DNA of 64,000 bases from assembly GCA_028689115.1 (NCBI GenBank), contig JAQTWV010000001.1, positions 124,001 through 188,000 of the forward strand. Direction: 5' to 3'. The translations under genes and the position numbers were made by a program. Below are positions 55,119 through 64,000 of the stretch, piece after piece. The notes beneath the pieces are model-generated. The model was not told where the DNA came from and did not search any database. It worked only from the letters and a program-made list of their open reading frames with translations. The DNA is from Candidatus Altimarinota bacterium. Its GTDB lineage: Bacteria > Patescibacteriota > Gracilibacteria > BD1-5 > UBA6164. Position 1 is the first letter of the stretch, and the number at the start of each line of letters is the position of its first letter.

Positions 55119-56387
55119 TTATCTAACCCAAATTGTTCTTGTATTATCCCAATTCCATCTAGAAGTTATTGAATTATTTTTTGTAGAATAATTGCTACAT
55201 AAACTATGTATAAAATCTCAAGTCATTCAATATTGATTAATTCATCACATATTAAAAATTACATGTTCTTCACCAATTTTTCTTGTATAATCACATCAAA
55301 AAAACATTTCTTGCCAAGTTCACATTGTGTTTAGCGTTCATTTTATTGACATATATCATTCACTAAAATCACTAGACCAATTAGTTCAAGTTGGCGTTTT
55401 ACAATTTGCTAGATTTGCCATTTGTTGGCTATTATATAGCTCATCTTTTAATTCTACATTTTTTAAAATCCAAGATCATTCACTTTGTAAACTAGAAGTT
55501 TTATCACTTACTGCAAAATCTTTTGTAAGTAAATTATCAATCATAAATCTAGTGAAATAATTTTCATCATTGAAACAAGTTTCTTTTCATTTTTTATAAT
55601 AAAGTCTTGTCCATCATCATCAATCAGTTTCCATATCACAATAAACTTTTATAGTTTTTGCTCATTTTACAGGAACAATATAGTAAAATCAGCTTTCGTT
55701 AATTCATGAATTTCTAATTTCTAGACAAGATACAGATTCAGACTTAGGTGATTTTGCATAATATGCTTTAAGAATATCTTTATTTCAAGATATAATATTT
55801 TCATTATCTAAATAAATACTATAATCTTCATCAGTATTTAAAATATCTAATCAAAGTTTCGTTTCCTGAATTGGTCTAAGAGTTTTATTTTCTATTGCTA
55901 TTCAAACTTTTTCTCAATAGTTAAATGGAATTCTAGAAGTTGTAGGCATATATTTATCTTGTTCGTTTGATTCATAAAATGCCATTAATTGAAATTTTTG
56001 CTTGTCTTCAGTGATTGCATAAGTATAATAATTTAAATACTTAAATAAATCATTTGAACTTGGATCTTTTAATTCTTGCAATCATAGATTTTTAAATACA
56101 TTTTCTCAGACAAATCATTGATAATTAAGTATTTCAGAATTTGCACTTATATTTACACTTTCATCTGGAAGTGGATAAATATTGTTTTTTGAATAATATA
56201 TTTTTAATTCATCATTTATTTTTAATATATTTGCATATCTTATAGCATCTCTAGAATTTTCATTTCATGATAAAAAATATGAGTACAAAATAACAATTGT
56301 TATAATTGTAATTCATATTGCTACTAAGATTTCTCATTTTTTAGATAAAATATTTTTCAAAAAATTAATTTTCTCTTTTAATGACAT
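55119..56387 (-). CDS. Membrane-anchored fibrinogen-like surface protein
   Basis: 422 residues. After ~18 cytoplasmic residues comes a membrane helix (GEILVAIGITIITIVILYSY), then a pseudopilin-like helical segment. From about residue 225, SCLEIRNSGINESGFYYIV, VKGAKTIKVYCDMETDGGGW and TRLYYKK reproduce the start of fibrinogen C-terminal (FBG/COLF-type) domains: CxEI, G.Y.I, YCDM.TDGGGWT. The remainder is Trp/Gly/Cys-rich. Such domains bind sugars or surface ligands, so an adhesin role toward host or glycan is likely. It sits 20 nt upstream of the GT2 gene, the first gene of the operon. Confidence 0.8.
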
Positions 56388-56513
56388 ATTATATTTATAC
56401 GTTACTTAAATATTGACCTTTATTATAAAATAAATATAATAAAAGTCAATAGAATTATTTCACTTTTTATTAATTTTATTTTTAGTTAAATTTTTACAAT
56501 TAAATATATAAAG

Positions 56514-57329
56514 ATGATAGATAAAATTTACATAAAAATATATTTTTTATTTTGTTTTCTATTCTTATTTATTGTGTCTATGTGAAAATTTATTCACATA
56601 GATTATTTATACGTAATTATATGTATTTACTGAGTAGTTATATTACCTTTAAAATACTTTTTTTCAAATTTTTTTGATAAAAAAGATTTGAGAAAAAAAA
56701 CTATTATTTTTGTTATTTTTACAATCATTTCTTATTTTATTTCAGTTGATTTAAATGTATTTATAATACTTTTATTTTTTAATTTCTTTGTATTTTTTAA
56801 GTTAAATTTAAACAATTTGTTTTTATTTTGAATCATATTGTTTTCTTTATTTATATTTACTTATGTATTTGGTTTTGACATAAAAACATATAGCAGTTTT
56901 CTAGCTTTTTCATTTTATTCATTTTTATTTGGTATCATTTATTTTTTATTTAATTTATTATTCAATATAATTAAAAGTTTTATTAAACTTGATTTATTAC
57001 TTATTTCAAAAATTGTTTTTTTATTATTTTTTATTGTATTTTTATTTAGTTTTTATTTTACAAATCTAATTTATCTTTCTACTATATTATTTTTTATATT
57101 TTTTATTACATCTAGTTTTTTAGAAAAAAACAAATTGTATCTTTCTTTTTGAAAAGATTATTTATCGGATTTGATTATTTTATCATTGTTTTTTATCATA
57201 TTTTTACCTTTTATTAATGATTTCTTAGTATTAGAAAATAAAAATACTATATTATTTACTACATTTTTATCTTTTATTATTTCATATATTTGATTTAATT
57301 TGATGTTTAAAAGAGTAAACAAAAACTAA
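56514..57329 (+). CDS. Polytopic membrane protein of unknown function
   Basis: 271 residues, extremely Phe/Leu/Ile-rich, with about nine hydrophobic segments. Few charged residues occur outside short loops (KKDLRKKT, EKNKLYLS). Only three to four UGA glycines. No conserved motif (no WxDE, no flippase motif) is seen. It lies between the surface glycan operon and galE, so a role in glycan export or assembly is possible but unsupported. Ends in a palindromic terminator. Confidence 0.6.
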
Positions 57330-57350
57330 AATGGTTATTTTAGTTTTTGT
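57319..57350 (+). terminator. Hairpin terminator
   Basis: 14-bp perfect stem ACAAAAACTAAAAT/ATTTTAGTTTTTGT (57319-57332 with 57337-57350) overlapping the stop codon at 57327-57329. Confidence 0.8.
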
Positions 57351-57406
57351 TTTTGAAAAAATACTATTTTTAGTTAAAATAAAAATAATATTATAACAAA
57401 TAAACT

Positions 57407-58417
57407 ATGAAACAAAAAACTATTTTAATCACATGAGGTATGTGATATATATGAAGTCATGCTGTTGTTGCTTTTGAAGAAGCAGGTTATAAAACTGTTA
57501 TTGTAGACAACTTAGACAATTCTTGTCTATCAACTTATAGAAGTATATGAGAAATACTATGATATAAACCTGATTTTTATGAAGTTGATTTAAGAGATAA
57601 AGAAAAATTAGAAGAAGTATTTAAAAAATATACTTTTGATTGAGTATTGCATTTTGCTGGATTAAAAGCAGTAGGAGAGAGCTGCGAAAAACCATTACAT
57701 TATTTTGATAATAATGTAGTTGGTAGTTTGAGATTATTTGAACTTATGGAAAAATACTCTGTTAAAAACATAATATTTTCTAGTAGTGCAACAGTTTATA
57801 ATTATGATAATGAGATACCATATGTTGAAACTCAAAATATATGAGAAACAACAAACACATATGCAACTACAAAATTTCTGATAGAAAAAATATTAAATGA
57901 TTTATCAAAGTTTTCTTGATTTAATGTTATAAATTTAAGATATTTTAATCCTATTTGAGCTCACCAAAGTTGACTTATATGAGAAAATCCAGAATGAATT
58001 CCAAACAATTTATTACCTTTTATCATGAAAGTGGCAATTTGAGAATTACCATATTTAAATGTATTTGGTAATGATTATGATACTATAGATGGTACTTGAG
58101 TTAGAGATTATATAGATGTAGTTGATTTAATAGATGGACATTTGAAAGCTTATGATTTAATTGAAAATTTAGATTTTTCTTGATTTATTGATGATTTTAA
58201 TTTATGATTATGAAATTGAGTAAGTGTATTACAAATTTTGGAAGCATCTAAAAAAGCAATATGAAAAGATATACCTTTCAAGATTGCACCAAGAAGATCA
58301 TGAGATATTGCAGAGTTTTATTGTAACCCAAGTAAAGCTAAATCAATTTTATGATGGGAAGCAAAAACTTCTTTGCAAGATAGTTTAAAAAATGCTTGGA
58401 AGTTTTATAATAAATAA
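57407..58417 (+). CDS. galE: UDP-glucose 4-epimerase
   Basis: 336 residues, standard GalE length. NAD-binding loop [49 protein letters not shown], the catalytic FSSSATVY and YATTK (Tyr ~152 and Lys ~156), LRYFNPIGAHQSGLIGENP and [19 protein letters not shown]. It interconverts UDP-glucose and UDP-galactose (or the N-acetyl forms), supplying donors for the many glycosyltransferases around it. Single gene with its own terminator. Confidence 0.95.
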
Positions 58418-58422
58418 ATTAT

Positions 58423-58458
58423 AAAAAAACATTATTTATTTTTAAATAATGTTTTTTT
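58423..58458 (+). terminator. Hairpin terminator of galE
   Basis: 16-bp stem AAAAAAACATTATTTA/TAAATAATGTTTTTTT (58423-58438 with 58443-58458) with TTTT loop, 6 nt after galE. Confidence 0.85.
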
Positions 58459-58500
58459 TATTATAATTTATTATATTAAAATATATTTCATCAATAAAAA

Positions 58501-59721
58501 ATGAATAAAATACAAAGTGAATTTAAGATGGCCTACTATGAGATAAATATAATTCAATTTATGCCATATTTTCCACCTCATAAATGAGGACTTGAAACTG
58601 TATGACAAGAAATATGAATAAATTGGAAAAAAAATAATCTAGGAAATTTTATAAATATAATTACTTCTTTTAATCAAGAACTTGTTCTTGAACAAAATGA
58701 AAAAATATTTTATAAAAACGAGATAATTTGATACAAAAAAAATGATATAATTCATTTAGTTATACCATCTTTTGAGATAATAAATAATTTTCCTATGTAT
58801 AAGTTTTGGGATAAAAAAACAAAACTTATTTTTAAATATGTGAAAGAAAATATATTAAGCGAAACTAGAGTTATAACTCATACTCGTTTTTTTCTTACTA
58901 GTTTATTTTGATGAATATTTGCTAGAAAAAATAAAATTAAATGGATACATATAGAGCATGGAAGTGATTATGTAAAACTAAGTAGCAAACTAAAAACAAA
59001 TTTATCAATTATTTATGATAAGATTTTTGGGAAATGGATATTTAAAAAAGCAGACAATGTTTTAGCTATAAGTGAAGCTTGTAAGATTTTTATAAATAAT
59101 GAGTTTGTAAAAAGGGAAGTAAATGTGTTTTATAGATGAATTGAAATATCTGATAATATAAAAATAACAGAAAATTTAAAACAAAAGTTTAATAATAAGA
59201 TTATTATTTGATACATAGGTAGATTATATAAATGGAAGAATGTGGAATCTCTTATTAAATCATTTTATCTATTAGATAATGAAATAAAAGAAAAAATTCA
59301 ATTTGTAATAGTTTGAGATTGAGAGGATTTTTTAAGGCTTAAAAGATTGGATATTAATAATAATATTTATTTTACTTGATGAAAAGACTTTTCAGATGCT
59401 TTATCTTATCAAAAACAATTTGATATACATATTCATCCTAGTTCTCCAGGTTGATGACTTGCAACTACTCTATTACAAGCTATGTATTTTGGTTGTTTTA
59501 TAGTCGCAACTCCAAATGAATGAGCAAAAGAAGTAATTGAAAATAATAAGAATTGAATTTTATTAAAAAATGATAATTTTGAGGAAATTAATTTTTGAAT
59601 TATTAGTGCTATTAATAATTTAGATAAAAAGCAAATATATTCAAAAATTAATAAAGAAGTCATAGAAAAGAAATTTAAACGGGAAAATAATATAATTAAT
59701 TTATATAATTTAATAAAATAA
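58501..59721 (+). CDS. Family 4 glycosyltransferase
   Basis: 406 residues. IIQFMPYFPPHKGGLETVGQ is the GT4 N-terminal glycine loop, followed by THTRFFLTSLFGGIFARKN, IHIEHGSDYVKLSSKLK, LAISEACKIFI, FYRGIEI, GYIGRLYKWKNVESLIKSFY, VIVGDGEDFLRL and HPSSPGGGLATTLLQAMYFG with ATPNEGAKEVI (acceptor/donor motif). Its stop overlaps the ATG of the next gene (TAATG), so the two GT4-type genes are translationally coupled. Confidence 0.9.
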
Positions 59722-60677
59722 TGAAGAAAAAAGTATATTTTCTTGCACCAAAAAATGAGGGATGAACTTATTTTTATTATAAAGAATTATCAGAATATCT
59801 AATTAAAAATTATTCTGATATTTATGATGTATATTTTTGTAATTCACTAAAAGATTATATAAAACTTCATTTTATAAAAGCTGATATTATTTTTTCTATT
59901 ATTCCATTTTTATTTAAACCAATTTGATCTAAAAAATATTTTTTTAATCTGCATTGAAACTTTAAAATAGAAAGAAAAAATAAATGATTATGAGTTAAGC
60001 TTCTTTATTTATCAGAGTTAAATTTATGGTTTTGTGATAAGATAATATTAACCAGTTATTATTTAGCTGATAAATTAAATTTTAGAAAAAAATATGAAAA
60101 TAAAATAGAAATAATTCCTAATTTTGTTAATAATATAGAAGAAAATATTAAAATATTTAAAAAGAATAATATAGATTTACTTACTATATCTAGTGCAAAT
60201 TTTTTGGAAAAATGAATTTGAATTTATGAACTATCAAAAGAAATATTTAAAGTAAAAGATGTAAACTTAAATTGGAAAATTATTTTACCTTGAAATAAAA
60301 AAAATAAAGAAATTATTCTAAATAAAATTAAAAAGTTAGATAAACCAAAAAATATAAATATAGAGATATTTGATTTTATAGAAAAAAAAGATTTAAATAA
60401 TTTTTATAAAAAGTGCGATATTTTTATCTATGCTAGTAATTTAGAAACTTGGTGATGAGTCATAATGGACGCTTGTTCTTTTTGAAAACCAATAATTTTA
60501 ATTGAAAATGATTTATGGAAATATATTTATCCAAAAGATTTTATATGAAGTGATTTTGAATATAGATTAAAATATATAATAAATAATTATGAAATTGAAA
60601 GTACAAAATCATATGATTTTGTACAAAAATATATGATTGAAAATGTTATAAATAAAATAAAAGAACAAATTAATTAA
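59721..60677 (+). CDS. Family 4-like glycosyltransferase, short
   Basis: 318 residues. The N-terminal half is reduced, but the C-terminal nucleotide-sugar domain is clear: TISSANFLEKGIGIYELSKE, WKIILPGNKKNKEI, FYKKCDIFIYASNLETWGGV and IMDACSFGKPIILIEN. It begins at the last base of the previous stop codon (TAATG) and ends at a 19-bp palindrome shared with the convergent GT2 gene. Probably adds one sugar in the surface-glycan pathway. Confidence 0.82.
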
Positions 60678-60694
60678 TTAATTTGTTCTTTTAT
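60657..60694. terminator. Bidirectional palindromic terminator
   Basis: Perfect 19-bp palindrome (60657-60675 with 60676-60694), containing the stop codon of the GT4-like gene (60675-60677) and the stop of the convergent GT2 gene (60691-60693). Confidence 0.85.
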
Positions 60695-61575
60695 TTTATA
60701 AACAATTTTCTATAAATTGGAGCAATTATCTTATAAAATCATAGTTTTTGAGTAAGAATAGTTATATTTGATAATATATTTTGTTTAATAAATAGAAATC
60801 TTATATAAATATATAATATATATTTATTTGATTTTGATTCAGATTTTTCTTTTATTTCATTTATGGTAAATGTATTTAAAACATATTTTTGTGCTTGTTT
60901 TATTTCATTATAAAATAGTTCTTTTTTCTTTACACTATCTTGATTTTCATGAATTCTATATTTTGTAAGACTTAGTGGTAAATTTACAAATTCAAATCAT
61001 CATTTTATCATTCTGAGCCACATATTATAATCTTGAGTAGTTTTTAGTGTTTTATCAAACATTCAAACTTTTAAAAATGCTTTTTTAGGAATTAATAATG
61101 TGCATCAATTTAAAGCAAAAGTATTAGAAATTAATTTTAAAAATATTTCATTTTTATTTTTAGGACTTTTCAGCTTATTTATTATTTTTTTATTTTTGTC
61201 AATAAGTTCATAATCATTAAAAATAATTTTATTTTCTTTATTTTTTAGAGTATTTAAAAAATTAACTTGTTTTTCCAATTTATCATTAGTATATAAATCA
61301 TCATGAGAAAGCCAAGAAATATATTCTCAACTAGCTTTTTCTATTCATAGATTTAAAGCCGTTGCAACTCATCCATTTTCTTTGTAAATATAATTTATTT
61401 TATCACCAAAAGAAAGAGCAACTTTTTCAGTTTCTCAGTTATCATTTGAACCATCATTTATAACAAGTATTTCTATATTATTATATGTTTGAGCAAGTGC
61501 GCTTTCTATTGCTTCAGATAAATAATTACTTCAATTATAAACTGGTATTATTATTGATACTTTTGGTGTGAACAT
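60691..61575 (-). CDS. Family 2 glycosyltransferase, copy A
   Basis: 294 residues. [79 protein letters not shown], then [20 protein letters not shown] and [19 protein letters not shown], a standard GT2 with the SHDD (DxD) motif. It is nearly identical over its first ~85 residues to the gene at 62723-63625, so the two arose by recent duplication or conversion, and they diverge after that. It is the last gene of the minus-strand operon. Confidence 0.9.
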
Positions 61576-61578
61576 AAT

Positions 61579-62721
61579 TTATTTTAATATTAAATTCCAT
61601 TCTTTTATAAAATTTTCAATATCATATTTTTTTGTATTTTTTATGATTTTTTCTTTATCAAAATTTGTTTCCATTAATAACTTTACTCATTTTATATATT
61701 TTTCTTTATCCATATATGGAGTTAAAATTCCATTTTCATGTATTTCTAGATCTTTACAAATTGAAAAATCATTATTGTTTCTAATTATTTCTTTTGCTCA
61801 ATATTTATAATCATGAGTTAATATTGGAATTCACAAACTTAATGCATCTATTAATCATCTACCAAATCATTCTTGTAATCATGATAAATAAAGATAATAA
61901 TTTACATATTTTAAATATTTATAAACATTTTTTTTATATCAAGTAAAGAAAATTACATTATTTAATTTATAATTATTAACTTTTTCTAATAATAAATCCA
62001 TATATTTTTTATCTCATTCTCAAATAAAGAATAATTGAATATTTTCGTTTATTTTGTAATATTCATTAAAATAATCAATTATTAAATCTTGTTTTTTATA
62101 TGGAGCTAATCTTGCTACATTACAAAAATTTATTTTTCAATTATTTAATACCTTTTCTATATTGTCTTCTATTTTTTCATTTTTTAATTTTCCTATTTTT
62201 TCAAAATCAAATGGGTTATAAATAGTTTTGATTTTAGTATTATTTATTTGTTTTTGTAAGTCAAGTGATAATTCTTTTGATACACTTATTATTTCATCAG
62301 AAAATTTATAGAAAAATTTACATAAATAATAAAGTGGAATTCATAGTAAATTTTTATCAAAAGCATTATGAATTATAATAATTATTTTGGCTTTATTTCA
62401 GAAAAATTTACTAAGTATATTAAAAATATTAGCTATATCTCAATGAGATATACTTATATTAATATCATTTTTATTACAAAAATTAGCTATATTTTTAGAC
62501 CTAAAAATAAGCTTTTTTATTTTAGCTATTATTGAATTATTTACTCTTTCATCAAGAGAGAAAATATTTTCTTTTGGAATATTTAAGTTAATATTATGCT
62601 TTTCAAGTGATAGTGCTAATACTTCAAAGTTTCAAGAAAAAGACATATAGAATTGTTCTATATATCTTTCCATTCATCAAATTATTTCAAGTTGAGGATT
62701 TATATGAAGTATTTTTTCCAT
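61579..62721 (-). CDS. Family 4 glycosyltransferase
   Basis: 380 residues. LHINPQLEIIGGMERYIEQF (GG loop), HNAFDKNLLGIPLYYLCKFF, SDEIISVSKELSLDLQ, TIYNPFDFEKIGKLK, NVARLAPYKKQDLIIDYF and YLSGLQEGFGRGLIDALSLG with ILTHDYKYGAKEII (donor motif ExFG-like). It lies between the two duplicated GT2 genes, 3 nt before copy A and 1 nt after copy B. Transfers a sugar in surface-glycan synthesis. Confidence 0.9.
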
Positions 62722-62722
62722 G

Positions 62723-63625
62723 TTATTTTTGTTTTAAAATATATTTTCTCCAAATAGGTGATAGAAATGAATATATTCAAAGTTTATTTAGTATATTTAT
62801 TATAATAAATATACATACTGATAAATAAAAAGATTTAAATATTTTTAAAAATAATATTATTTTATATTCATTATTTGGGGAAGATTTTAAAATATCATTT
62901 AAATTAAATTTATTAAAAATATTTGATATATTATAAATATTTTTATATTCTTCTTTAAAACATTTAGAATTTAATGCAATACTTCATTGATTTTCATGTC
63001 TTCTATATTTAATCAGAATTTTATTATAATACTTAAACTTTATTTTATTAGACAACATTCTTAACCACATATCATAATCTTGTACACATTTATAATCTAT
63101 ATTAAATAATCATATTTTCTCAAAAATATCTTTTTTAATTAATAAAGAACATCATTGTAAAGGATATTTTCTAAAAATACAATTATATAATAAATTTTCA
63201 TCTTTCATATAATTTGAATTTGGATTTATTTCAGATATTTTTTTATTATCATGAAAAAATTCAAAATTACTATAAATTACAGTATTTTTATCATCTAATC
63301 ATTCCAAAACTTTTACTTGTTCTTCTATTTTATTTGGATAATACAAATCATCATGTGATAGCCAAGAAATATATTCTCAACTAGCTTTTTCTATTCATAG
63401 ATTCAAAGCTGTTGCAACTCATCCATTTTCTTTGTAAATATAATTTATTTTATCACCAAAAGAAAGAGCAACTTTTACAGTTTCTCCATTATCATTTGAA
63501 CCATCATTTATAACTAGTATTTCTATATTATTATATGTTTGATCTAATGCACTTTTTATTGCTTCCGCTAAATAATTACTTCAGTTATAGACTGGTATTA
63601 TTATTGATACTTTAGGGTAAAACAT
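62723..63625 (-). CDS. Family 2 glycosyltransferase, copy B
   Basis: 300 residues. It starts [20 protein letters not shown] and shares with copy A almost every base from about 63343 to 63600, including the SWLSHDDLY catalytic segment. After residue ~95 the two proteins diverge, though they keep the QDYDMWLRML motif and the KYRRHENQ tail. It overlaps the partial gene upstream by 1 nt (TAATG). One glycine that is UGA in copy A (GSNDNGE region) is GGA here, a neutral trace of UGA/GGN interchange. Confidence 0.9.
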
Positions 63626-64000
63626 TACTTTTTAATTATTTTTAATATTATTTTTCTGTAAATAAATTTAAGAACTGGATTATAAAAAATATTATTTGTT
63701 CTAAAATATAAAGGTAATGTATGTGTTAAAAATCCATATATATTTCTAGTAAAACTATATATATTATATTTTGAATATTCATTTTTATTTAATATAGCAA
63801 ACATTGCTCAGTATGGTTTTTCAAATTTTTCATTTGTAATAGCATCATAAAAGTGAAACTCAGGACATATATAAATATCCCAATTTTCATCGAAATCTTT
63901 TTCAGTCCATCCAGATTTATGTTTTTGCCATTCACTTCAATCAAGTCACCAAGCATCTTTCATTCACTCTGGCACTTCTTGAGGTAAAAATCCATAAGGA
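63625..64000 (-). CDS. Unidentified protein, C-terminal part (start outside window)
   Basis: The last 124 codons enter from the right edge and end at TAA at 63625, overlapping the next ATG by 1 nt. It is aromatic-rich (Tyr, Phe, Trp: WQKHKSGWTEKDFDENWDIY), with FYDAITNEKFEKPYGAMFAI and a basic tail. It is in the glycosyltransferase operon, so it is probably a glycan-related enzyme, but no family is recognised from this fragment. Confidence 0.55.

Noticed and set aside
1-64000. UGA as tryptophan (code 4)
   Set aside because: UGA falls at glycine positions such as GxxGxGKT and SGGQ and at NUDIX glycines, while UGG is used at Trp positions of GlyRS and ThrRS.
1-64000. CRISPR arrays, tRNA or rRNA genes
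   Set aside because: No regularly spaced repeats of 25-40 nt and no GTTCRA-type T-arm with a fitting cloverleaf were recognised on either strand.

Overview
The window is very AT-rich and can only be read with UGA as glycine (genetic code 25) and UAA/UAG as stops. Every recognisable family breaks under the standard code. It becomes intact when UGA is read as Gly, often at invariant glycines such as the ABC Walker A, the ABC SGGQ signature, NUDIX boxes and the YcaO, SagB and RecG motifs. UGG is used separately for Trp, which rules out the Mycoplasma code. This points to Absconditabacteria (SR1) or Gracilibacteria (BD1-5). Genes are compact, start mostly at ATG, often overlap by 1-19 nt, and many are bounded by strong hairpin terminators with TTGACA/TATAAT-like promoters.

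Layout. 1-2 kb: small coiled or secreted hypothetical proteins. 2-7.7 kb: an ABC exporter, a large phosphoribosyltransferase-like protein and lysS. 8-13 kb: a RiPP-type cluster made of a 46-aa candidate precursor peptide, a leaky-type terminator, a radical SAM enzyme with an RRE/PqqD-like N-terminus, a SAM methyltransferase, a SagB-type oxidoreductase and a YcaO cyclodehydratase. 13-18.6 kb: two coiled-coil proteins with 21-nt tandem repeats, two NUDIX hydrolases and a beta-rich protein. 18.6-25.6 kb: a T-box riboswitch plus glyS, a putrescine aminotransferase, coiled-coil proteins and proS. 25.7-29.4 kb: a barrel-like secreted protein and a giant type IV pilin-like protein with a 20-serine tract. 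29.4-30.1 kb: a non-coding region with a candidate small RNA and an inverted-repeat element.

30-42.4 kb holds housekeeping genes: thrS, a Na+/Ca2+ exchanger, PPK2, a YhiN-type flavoprotein, two YbjQ-like proteins, an M48 protease, trpS, a YerC/TrpR-like regulator, Sua5/YrdC, rsmG and recG. recG carries a DUF559 nuclease-like element inserted in frame inside the first helicase domain. 42.4-64 kb is a cell-surface region: a DUF2304-GT2 fusion, a PKD surface protein, a Ser/Gly-linker surface protein, GT39-like membrane glycosyltransferases, many GT2/GT4 glycosyltransferases in tightly overlapping operons, a fibrinogen-like pseudopilin and galE. The last operon contains two recently duplicated GT2 genes.

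The most striking items are the code-25 RiPP cluster, the in-frame DUF559 insertion in recG, and the T-box with an ultrashort stem I in front of glyS, in an organism that has given glycine an extra codon. No tRNA, rRNA or CRISPR was recognised. All functional calls are from reading motifs by eye; no database search was run.
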